A stretch of DNA of 64,000 nt. It comes from Amorphoplanes friuliensis DSM 7358 (GTDB lineage Bacteria > Actinomycetota > Actinomycetes > Mycobacteriales > Micromonosporaceae). Positions within the stretch are counted from its first letter, which is position 1. The number at the start of each line of letters is the position of its first letter. The DNA lies in assembly GCF_000494755.1 (NCBI RefSeq), contig NC_022657.1, forward strand, positions 1,375,501 to 1,439,500, in the 5' to 3' direction. The translations under genes were made by a program, and so were the position numbers. Below, one piece after another: positions 56,045 to 62,427 of the stretch. The notes beneath the pieces are model-generated. The model saw only the letters and a list, made by a program, of their open reading frames with translations. It was not told the DNA's origin and did no database searches.

Positions 56045-56392
56045 TCAAGCTGCGATCCTGTCCTGCTGATGTGTACGCCTGGCTCGCGGTTGCAGCGGGA
56101 CGAGTCCCGGATCGGCGCACTCCACCGCGGGCCGCCTTTTGCTACGAACCGTAGGAACGATCGGCGGCGCCTGGTAGCCGGAACTCCCTGGTACCTGCTC
56201 GAATTCTCGGAAGATCTGCCATAGGTGCTCGGGGGAGAAGCGATAGCTGCCGCCCAGCATGGAAAAGGGGATTCGGCGGGCCGCCGCCTTTTTCTCCAGC
56301 CAGCTTTTCTTGACTCGAAGAATCTCGGCAGCCTCTTCGAGGGTGAAGATTTGGGGGATCGGTCCGTGAGCATCCGGGGACGGCGGGGTCAC
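56045..56392 (-). CDS. xis: Excisionase-like helix-turn-helix protein
   Basis: 115 residues from the GTG at 56392, chosen for the AAGGAGG just upstream. The core IFTLEEAAEILRVKKSWLEKKAAARRIPFSMLGGSYRFSPEHLWQIFREFE (about 17-66) is a MerR/Xis-type winged helix (helix_turn_helix_17). The C-terminal half is basic and Pro/Arg-rich. It lies 28 bases upstream of int on the same strand, the usual xis-int order in AICEs, and should direct excision. Confidence 0.88.
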   Translation of the reverse strand: MTPPSPDAHGPIPQIFTLEEAAEILRVKKSWLEKKAAARRIPFSMLGGSYRFSPEHLWQIFREFEQVPGSSGYQAPPIVPTVRSKRRPAVECADPGLVPLQPRARRTHQQDRIAA

Positions 56393-56650
56393 GCGGCCTC
56401 CTTGGAAAGGGCGTCGGGCCGCGCGGAACGGCCCGACAGCGCCCGTTCCGCGCATGAGGGGTGTTGCAGGGGCACTGAGGAATCAGGCTGACTGACGGAC
56501 CACGTGGAAGCCGCCTGAGAGGCCCGCCGAGCCATGATCGGCCATGGCTCGGGTGGTCCGGATGGGCCGGACCGGCAGAGGGCGTCTCAGCGGGTCAATC
56601 GTCGGCGTCGGGCAGCCGTGGTTTGTCGCTGTCGTCAGGAGGGCTGAAAC
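56393..56650. other. Non-coding leader of xis
   Basis: 258 bases with no convincing gene. It links the xis start to the repeat cluster and must contain the xis-int promoter if these are not transcribed from rep. Confidence 0.5.
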
Positions 56651-56878
56651 ATCTCGGCATCTCGGCATCTCGGCAAAGGTGCCTCTGAGCTGCGGTTATG
56701 TCTGCCGAGATCTTTTACGTGCCGGTTCAAGATCTCGGCAACCGGCCATGATCTCGGCAGATTGAGGTGGGTTGGTTGCCGAGATGCCGAGATGGTGCCG
56801 AGATCTTGAGATCGATCTCGGCAGAGTGTTTCCGCAGCTAGAGGCAGGTGCCGAACCGGTTTGCCGAGATGCCGAGAT
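56651..56878. repeat. Twelve copies of GCCGAGAT in both orientations (iteron-like)
   Basis: Plus-orientation GCCGAGAT at 56704, 56778, 56786, 56797, 56863 and 56871; reverse ATCTCGGC at 56651, 56659, 56667, 56732, 56751 and 56815. Several are in direct tandem (8-bp step). Two larger hairpins are built from them: 56704-56714 with 56729-56739 (11-bp arms), and 56797-56805 with 56814-56822 (9-bp arms). The cluster lies between the end of the helicase-like rep gene (56899) and the start of xis (56392). Candidate replication origin or multi-site operator. Confidence 0.8.
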
Positions 56879-56898
56879 GTTTCAGCAGGTTCTAGGGG

Positions 56899-58470
56899 TC
56901 AGCCTTCGTGTTGCTCGACGTGGAACACGGCCCGGTTGCCGCGTTCGTGCTTCCCGGCTCGGATGACGTACTCGCCGCGCCAGCGGCCGTTCTGCCCGGT
57001 GAGCAGCCGGCCGAGTTGCAGCGGGTTGGGTAGCCGCCCGGTGGTCGTGGTGATGAACTGTCCGTCCCATCGGTCGATGTGCATGCCGTTGAGCAGGTCA
57101 GGTTCGGCGTCGGCGCGTAGCTCGGCGGCGGTCATCGGGGTGTTGCCGTGCCGCTCGTGCCAGGCGGCGAGGAAGGCTTGCCAGCGGCTTTCGTCTTCGT
57201 CGATGTCGCGGACGTCGGCGAGGTTGGTTAGGAACCCGGTTATGCCGTGGTGGGTGAGGAACCCGCCGAGGGCTTGCGCCCACGGGGTGAACTGGCGCAT
57301 CGACAGGCTGGTGACCTTGGGCGCGTCGTTGCCGGTCCAGTCGAGGATCAGGATGAGCAGGTGCCACAGCACGGTGAGCTGGTTCGCCGGGACGGTGATC
57401 CACTGATCAAGGTGGGGGATACCGAACCCGGACTGGTCACGTGCCTCAGGCCGGGGCATGTTCGGATCCAGGTGGACCCGCACGGTGCGCGACGCCATGT
57501 CCCCGCCGACCTGGAGGTTGTTGCCGGTCGCCATCCACAGCCGGTCGTTGACCGCCGCCATCGTGTTGTTCGTGCCCAACGACCGGTCGGACCAGACGCC
57601 ACCGGTGACCAGCAGGGCGAGGTTGGCCGAGTCGATGACGGTGCCCTCGGCAAGGTTGTCCCAGATGACCACCCCGACCTGCTGAGCGAACACACTGGTG
57701 ATCGACTTACGGAGTTCCTCCTCCGTGTCGGCCCACGGCAAAACCCGCTGTCCGTAGAGCATCCCCGGCCCGGCGGTCAAGATCGTCTTGCCGGATGCGG
57801 GCATGGTCGCGTCGATCAACGCGAACGGGGTCAGCGACCGGACGAAGCGGCGCAGCACCGGCGTGGCCAGCAGGGCGAGGTAGTTCGCCCGGTCGGCCGG
57901 CCCGGCCCACGGGAAGTCCCGCAGGAACCGGTCCAGCAGGAACGTGCGGGCGGCGGCGACCTGCACCGGGGTCGGCTTGTCCGGCACGGGCGCCAGCGCG
58001 ACCTTCGAGGCCAGGTACAGCCCGGTCGCCGGGTCGTAGCCGGGTTTCTGCAGCAGCGTGCCGTCACGGCGCAGGACCGGGGCGCCGATGATCCCGCGCA
58101 GCGGCGGCACCTCGGGCCACGTCTTCGCGACCAGCGCGGAGGCCAGCGCGTCACGCGGCGGGGTGAACTCTTCCTCCACCAGCTCGGGATCTCCGTTGGC
58201 GTCCTTGCGGGTGCGCATCCGATACACGTAGGCGTGATCGGCAAGCAGCCCGGCCAGCGACGCCGGGTTCAGCGGACTGGAGGCGATCGGCAGCGGCGAG
58301 TCCTCATCGGCGGCGACGCTGGCGAGATCGCCGGACACCTGCTCGGTGTAGACCAGTGCGCCACCGGCGACGTAGGTATCGGGCAGCACCCGGCTCCGCA
58401 GCGCCGTCTTGAGAGCGCGGATGGTCTCGGGTCCGGTACCGACCTTGATCCGGGGCCGGTCGTCGGTCAT
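56899..58470 (-). CDS. Replication helicase-like ATPase of the AICE
   Basis: 523 residues from the ATG at 58470, overlapping the prim-pol stop (ATGA). A P-loop is seen at 221-229 (ATMPASGKT), a Walker B-like strand at about 265-272 (VGVVIWDNLAEG), and a sensor-like LWMATGNN (about 311-318), an AAA+/helicase arrangement common next to prim-pol genes in mobile elements. The C-terminal part may bind DNA. With the prim-pol it probably forms the initiator of the element's replication; the iteron cluster lies just downstream. No exact family name can be given. Confidence 0.78.
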   Translation of the reverse strand: MTDDRPRIKVGTGPETIRALKTALRSRVLPDTYVAGGALVYTEQVSGDLASVAADEDSPLPIASSPLNPASLAGLLADHAYVYRMRTRKDANGDPELVEEEFTPPRDALASALVAKTWPEVPPLRGIIGAPVLRRDGTLLQKPGYDPATGLYLASKVALAPVPDKPTPVQVAAARTFLLDRFLRDFPWAGPADRANYLALLATPVLRRFVRSLTPFALIDATMPASGKTILTAGPGMLYGQRVLPWADTEEELRKSITSVFAQQVGVVIWDNLAEGTVIDSANLALLVTGGVWSDRSLGTNNTMAAVNDRLWMATGNNLQVGGDMASRTVRVHLDPNMPRPEARDQSGFGIPHLDQWITVPANQLTVLWHLLILILDWTGNDAPKVTSLSMRQFTPWAQALGGFLTHHGITGFLTNLADVRDIDEDESRWQAFLAAWHERHGNTPMTAAELRADAEPDLLNGMHIDRWDGQFITTTTGRLPNPLQLGRLLTGQNGRWRGEYVIRAGKHERGNRAVFHVEQHEG

Positions 58471-59411
58471 GCGGCCACACTCCTCGGGTTGCGGGCTCCG
58501 GCGGTCAGGCCGGAGCGGATCGTGCGGGCGGTCTCGCGGGCGGTCAGGCCGAGCGAGCGGGCCGCGGGTTCCAACGCGTCGGTCACCTGCTGGTCGGTGA
58601 GCGCGCCACCGGCGGCGAGCTGGCCGAGTGACTGCGCGGCCATCCACAGCGCGTCGTTGCGCCCGCCCTCGGAGGCTCCGGCGAGCTTGGTCAGGGTGCG
58701 GTCGATCGCGGCCCGGACGTAGCGGCCGGCCCGGTCGGCGCCCAGCACGACCGGCACGGCCGGGCGCGGCGGTTCGGGGTACAGCGGCTCGGCGAGCCAC
58801 CGGGGCAGCAGCTCGGGTGCGGTGTCGTCCAGGACGGTGTAGGTGTGTGCGCCGATGACGGAGCCCGCGGCGACGACCAGGCCGCCGTGAGCGCGGGTGT
58901 CGATCAGCGGGCCGAGGCCGCGCCCGGACTCACCGCGGGTGTTGCGCAGTGGGCTGCCGGTTGCCGGGTGGCGGAAGTACAGGTGCGTGCCGCCGGACGC
59001 GGTGCTCACGGTGTAGGTGTTCGGGAACGGCTGCCCGGCCCGCTGGCAGAGGACGGCGAAGACGTCGCCACCGTCACGGACACCTTCGGTGACCCACTCG
59101 GCGGGCAGAACCGTGCCGGGCTTGGGCATGTCCAGGTCGATCACGATCAGGCGAGACGGGCCGCAGGCGATGCCGATGTTGTACGGGATGCGCTGCCACG
59201 CCCGGGTGATGCGCTGCGGGTCGGTGGTGGCGCGCCCCTCCCATCCGGTGTGTCCGGTCCGGCAGCGCAGGTCCGTGCGGGCGCAGCGGTCCTCGGCGTG
59301 GTCGGGGAATGCGGGCCGTTTGTCGCCGGGGCGCAGCGGGAAGACGTGCCAGCCGCGGGCGGCGGCCGACAACGCCGCCGCCCGCAGGCTGTCAAGGCAT
59401 GAGACGGGCAT
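58467..59411 (-). CDS. Bifunctional DNA primase/polymerase (prim-pol) of the AICE
   Basis: 314 residues. The N-terminal prim-pol domain is clear: ARGWHVFPLRPGDKRPAF, the metal pair Asp92-x-Asp94 in LIVIDLDMPKPG, His143 in STASGGTHLYFRHP, and RGESGRGLGPLIDTRAHGGLVVAAGS. The C-terminal 90 residues (AGRYVRAAIDRTLTKLAGASEGGRNDALWMAAQSLGQLAAGG) are a helical domain common to prim-pol proteins of actinomycete elements. It replaces the RepSA/RepAM initiators of other AICEs. Coupled to the helicase-like gene. Confidence 0.9.
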   Translation of the reverse strand: MPVSCLDSLRAAALSAAARGWHVFPLRPGDKRPAFPDHAEDRCARTDLRCRTGHTGWEGRATTDPQRITRAWQRIPYNIGIACGPSRLIVIDLDMPKPGTVLPAEWVTEGVRDGGDVFAVLCQRAGQPFPNTYTVSTASGGTHLYFRHPATGSPLRNTRGESGRGLGPLIDTRAHGGLVVAAGSVIGAHTYTVLDDTAPELLPRWLAEPLYPEPPRPAVPVVLGADRAGRYVRAAIDRTLTKLAGASEGGRNDALWMAAQSLGQLAAGGALTDQQVTDALEPAARSLGLTARETARTIRSGLTAGARNPRSVAA

Positions 59412-59443
59412 GGTGATGCCTCCCGTTCGGGTTTCGGATCAGG

Positions 59444-59770
59444 TCAGGCGGAAGTGCGGGCCTGCCGCACGGCGTCGAGGTCGATCAGGTCCGCGCCCGC
59501 GGTGCCCCGCTGTGAAACCGGCCGTACCTCGGCGGCGACGGCCAGGCGTAGATGCACGCTGTGGCGGCCCTGGTCGCCGGTGCCGTGGAGCCTGCGGCGG
59601 GTCGAGCGCCAGAGCAGCCGCCCCGCCTCGTTCAGCGCGATGAGCGCGGCGTCGAGTTCGGCGTCGGTGCCGTTGAGCCAGATCTCCAGACCGGTCAGCT
59701 TGGCGTCAGTACGGAAGTTGGGCTGGTCCGGTGTTCCGCTCGCCCCGCGCGGTACCCGGGCGGCCATCAC
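59444..59770 (-). CDS. Small AICE protein, unknown function
   Basis: 108 residues; its start overlaps the methyltransferase stop (ATGA). The sequence NFRTDAKLTGLEIWLNGTDAELDAALIALNEAGRLLWRSTRRRLHGTGDQGRHSVHLRLAV suggests an alpha/beta fold with basic patches, possibly a DNA- or RNA-binding accessory. No family recognised. It sits between the methyltransferase and prim-pol genes. Confidence 0.7.
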   Translation of the reverse strand: MMAARVPRGASGTPDQPNFRTDAKLTGLEIWLNGTDAELDAALIALNEAGRLLWRSTRRRLHGTGDQGRHSVHLRLAVAAEVRPVSQRGTAGADLIDLDAVRQARTSA

Positions 59771-61365
59771 GCGGCCAGGTCGAACGGGTCGCCGGTGATG
59801 GCCTCCACCACGCAGGCCACCAGGTCGCGGGCGGCCGGTGGGGTGACGGCGTTGCCGAGCATCCGCACCTTGGCCCGTTTCGCGGTGCCCAGCAGCACGT
59901 AGCCGGGCGTGAACGCCATCCCGGCGCGGATCTCGTCGACGGTCAGCATCCGGAACGTGCAGTCGTCGACGTCGACGGCGGTGCCGAGCAGGGCGTCACC
60001 TTCGACGGTGGTCTGCGCGGGCAGTGGCATCTCGAGCGGGCGCAACCGGCCGGTGTCGTAGCCATAGGTCAGATGGTCGAAGCCGATCAGGGACTGGTGA
60101 CCGGCGGTGGTCAGCGCCCGCATCGGCTCGCCGACCGGGGTCGACATCTCCGCCCCGCCGGTGTTGTTGCGCATGAGCAAGCCCTGATGGGTGCCCGCGG
60201 CGGCGACAGTGAGCAGCGGTGAGGCGTCGGCAGGTTTGGCGACGCCGTTGTTGCGCAGCGGGATCACCAGTGCGTTCTCGGCCCGGGCGGTCTGCGCCCG
60301 CATCGGGTCGGCGACGGTGCGGGCCAGCTTGCCGTCGCGGCCCTCCACCGGCACGAGCAGCGGCGGGCAGGCCAGCGCCTTGGACGCCGTGGTGTGCACG
60401 GTCCGCAGCGGCTCGACCAGCGGCCAGGTACGCACTCCGGGCCGCCGTTCGAAGGTGTTCCCGGCTGCTTCCAAGCTGGAAGGCCCGGCGTAGCGGGCCA
60501 GCCCGGCGCGGATCCGGGCCAGGGTCTTGGGTTCCAAGGGCTTGACCCGTTCCCCGATGCGCTGTGCGGGCACTGCCCAGTCGATGATGGCGGCAGCCGG
60601 AAGGGCGTACGGGGAGACTGCCCGGCCACGGCACGCGGTTGCGGGACAGCGGTAGGTGTACTGCTGGCCGTAGCGCATCGTGCGCCGCACTCCAGGCCGC
60701 TTGTCGACGTAGACCGCCCGCACGTCGCCGCACCGCGGGCACCATGCCCGCGGCCGGGTCCACTTCGCGAAGTCCGGCGACCGGCCACCCGTACGCCAGA
60801 ACACGAAGTACACCCGATCGCGCAGCTGCGGCGCCCCAGGGCCGTACGCGGTCGCGAACGCGCTGTTGAGCACGACGATGCGGTGCTCGTAGCCGAGGAG
60901 TCGCATCCGGCGCAGCCACTGGTCCAGGTGTGACCACTTGAGGACGTCGGTGACGTTCTCCACGATCACCGCCCGGTACCGGTGGACCTCGGTGAACCGG
61001 GGGACGTCCTGCATCAGCATCCGGGAGCGCACCGCCGCCTCATCCGGCAACGGCGCCTCGTCGTCCTGCTCGAACAGGTTGCCCTGCACGGGTTTGCCGT
61101 CGTAGTCGACCTTCATGCCCTTGGCCTGCGACCAGTTCGTGCACTCCGGTGAGAACCAGCCGATGTCGGTGGACGGGTGCCGCCGTGGGTCGATGCGGGT
61201 GATGTCCTCGCGGTCGTGGTCGGCGTCGGGGAAGTTCGCGTTGTGGGTGTCCACGGCGAGCTGCCAGTGGTTGGAGGCCATCACGACGCGCACGCCGGGG
61301 ACCTGATGCATCCCGGTCGAGCTGCCGCCTGCTCCGCAGAAGTAGTCCGCGACGGTGAGGGTCAT
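59767..61365 (-). CDS. Cytosine-5 DNA methyltransferase of the AICE
   Basis: 532 residues from the ATG at 61365. Motif I YFCGAGGSSTGMH (8-20), motif IV with catalytic Cys75 in WFSPECTNWSQAKG (SPEC instead of the usual PPCQ), motif VI VIVENVTDVL (about 134-143) and a C-terminal motif X-like MLGNAVTPPAARDL. Residues about 233-275 insert a four-cysteine zinc-ribbon-like unit (CPRCGD...YRCPATACRGRAV) in the variable region. No restriction partner is nearby, so it is probably a solitary methylase guarding the element in new hosts. Coupled to small genes on both sides. Confidence 0.9.
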   Translation of the reverse strand: MTLTVADYFCGAGGSSTGMHQVPGVRVVMASNHWQLAVDTHNANFPDADHDREDITRIDPRRHPSTDIGWFSPECTNWSQAKGMKVDYDGKPVQGNLFEQDDEAPLPDEAAVRSRMLMQDVPRFTEVHRYRAVIVENVTDVLKWSHLDQWLRRMRLLGYEHRIVVLNSAFATAYGPGAPQLRDRVYFVFWRTGGRSPDFAKWTRPRAWCPRCGDVRAVYVDKRPGVRRTMRYGQQYTYRCPATACRGRAVSPYALPAAAIIDWAVPAQRIGERVKPLEPKTLARIRAGLARYAGPSSLEAAGNTFERRPGVRTWPLVEPLRTVHTTASKALACPPLLVPVEGRDGKLARTVADPMRAQTARAENALVIPLRNNGVAKPADASPLLTVAAAGTHQGLLMRNNTGGAEMSTPVGEPMRALTTAGHQSLIGFDHLTYGYDTGRLRPLEMPLPAQTTVEGDALLGTAVDVDDCTFRMLTVDEIRAGMAFTPGYVLLGTAKRAKVRMLGNAVTPPAARDLVACVVEAITGDPFDLAA

Positions 61366-61676
61366 GCGGCACCGCCGAAGCAGTCGCGGTGCCCGCACGG
61401 CAGTGCGCCACGGGCGAGAGCCGCCGGGGTGGACAGCTCGTAGAAGCGCTCGCCCGGGTTGCTGTCGGGCAGGCAGGCGGGCCGGATCTCCCATCCACCG
61501 GCGGCGAACGGCCCGCTGCGCTGCTCGGCCGGCGTGTCGGCGGTGTCGGGGTGGTGCAGGACGCGTTCGATGCGGTGGGCGGCCGGGTCGGCCGGGAAAC
61601 GCAGGGCGACGGCGGTGAAGCCGGTCGAGTGCTCGTTGGCGGGGATTCCCTCAACAGCGGTCGTAGTGGCGGTCAT
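61362..61676 (-). CDS. Small AICE protein, unknown function
   Basis: 104 residues; the stop overlaps the methyltransferase start (ATGA). MTATTTAVEGIPANEHSTGFTAVALRFPADPAAHRIERVLHHPDTADTPAEQ... ending with LPCGHRDCFGG. The paired CGHxxC at the end may bind zinc. No family recognised. Its coupling to the methyltransferase gene suggests a related role. Confidence 0.68.
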   Translation of the reverse strand: MTATTTAVEGIPANEHSTGFTAVALRFPADPAAHRIERVLHHPDTADTPAEQRSGPFAAGGWEIRPACLPDSNPGERFYELSTPAALARGALPCGHRDCFGGAA

Positions 61677-61702
61677 GGCGCGGCGCCTCCCGAGGGGGTT
61701 TG

Positions 61703-62029
61703 TCAGGCAGCCCGGCGGAGCCGGTCCGTGTTGGGGTTGGTCGTGGCGGTGCGGGTGGTGTTGAGGGCGGCGCGGGTGGCCGGGTCCATGAAGGCGCGGT
61801 CGGCGTCGTCCAGGCCGTGGGTGAGGGCGTGGCGGCGGCGGGCCTCCAGGACGGCGGGCAGGTCGGGGTGGCCGATGCGGCGGCGGCCACCGGGCAGGAC
61901 GGTGACGGTCAGCCCTCGCGCTTCGGCTGCGGCGTCAGCGCGGGAGTGGATGCGGTCGGCGATGCGGTCGAACAGGCTCACGACGGTTCCTTTCGGCGCG
62001 GCGGCCGGTCGCTGGCGGGTGGTGGTCAT
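61703..62029 (-). CDS. Small AICE protein, unknown function
   Basis: 108 residues from the ATG at 62029, which overlaps the previous stop (ATGA). A GTG at 61981 with AAAGGAA five bases upstream is a strong alternative start (92 residues, MSLFDRIADRIHSRADAAAEARGLTVTVLPGGRRRIGHPDLPAVLEARRRHALTHGLDDADRAF). It is helical, rich in Arg and His; no family recognised. Confidence 0.65.
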   Translation of the reverse strand: MTTTRQRPAAAPKGTVVSLFDRIADRIHSRADAAAEARGLTVTVLPGGRRRIGHPDLPAVLEARRRHALTHGLDDADRAFMDPATRAALNTTRTATTNPNTDRLRRAA

Positions 62030-62274
62030 CGGGTACCGCTGTTCTTGGCGCTGGCGGCGTCGGCGTGGATGCGGGCGAGGTAGTTGAAGGCGGCCCGGCC
62101 GTGGCGCAGGCGAAGGCCGGCCCCTTTGCAGCGGCGGCAGGTGGTCAACTTGCGGGTGATCAGCCGGGGGTGTGAGCCGGTCTTGCGGCAGCGCCAGCAC
62201 CGGCCGAACGGCAGCACCCAGCACAACAGTGCGTAACCGGCGATGAGGCTGGTAGCGGCGAGCAGGGGTGTCAC
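62026..62274 (-). CDS. Small membrane protein with zinc-ribbon motif
   Basis: 82 residues. One N-terminal membrane helix (MTPLLAATSLIAGYALLCWVLPF) is followed by a four-cysteine unit CWRCRKTGSHPRLITRKLTTCRRCKGAG (two CxxC pairs, about 26-50) and a basic tail. It lies between the translocase and the other small genes in the conjugation/replication array. A membrane-bound partner of TraB is possible; nothing shows it. Confidence 0.65.
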   Translation of the reverse strand: MTPLLAATSLIAGYALLCWVLPFGRCWRCRKTGSHPRLITRKLTTCRRCKGAGLRLRHGRAAFNYLARIHADAASAKNSGTR

Positions 62275-62315
62275 GGAGTGCCTCCAGAGGCGTTCTCGGG
62301 CCTGTTTTCGGCATG

Positions 62316-62427
62316 GCGCTACCCGCTACCTGCGGAAAGTCTCCGCAGGCAGAGATTCTGTTGATCAGGTAGCGGCAGAGGTAGCGCTGCCGCTACCTAC
62401 GTCTCTGCCGCTACCTCAGCCGCTACC
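62316..62427. repeat. CCGCTACC repeat cluster at the 3' end of the translocase gene (candidate clt)
   Basis: Exact CCGCTACC at 62323, 62390, 62408 and 62420, its complement GGTAGCGG at 62368, and one-mismatch copies GCGCTACC at 62316 and GGTAGCGC at 62380. Copies at 62367-62378 and 62387-62398 form a perfect 12-bp inverted repeat. The last copy ends on the first base of the translocase stop codon complement. Position directly downstream of a traB-type gene and 8-bp unit size match the clt/TRS sites bound by TraB in Streptomyces plasmids, although the sequence differs. Confidence 0.75.

Noticed and set aside
56651-56878. Repeat cluster considered as a CRISPR array
   Set aside because: Units are 8 bp in both orientations without regular spacers, and no cas genes are present.
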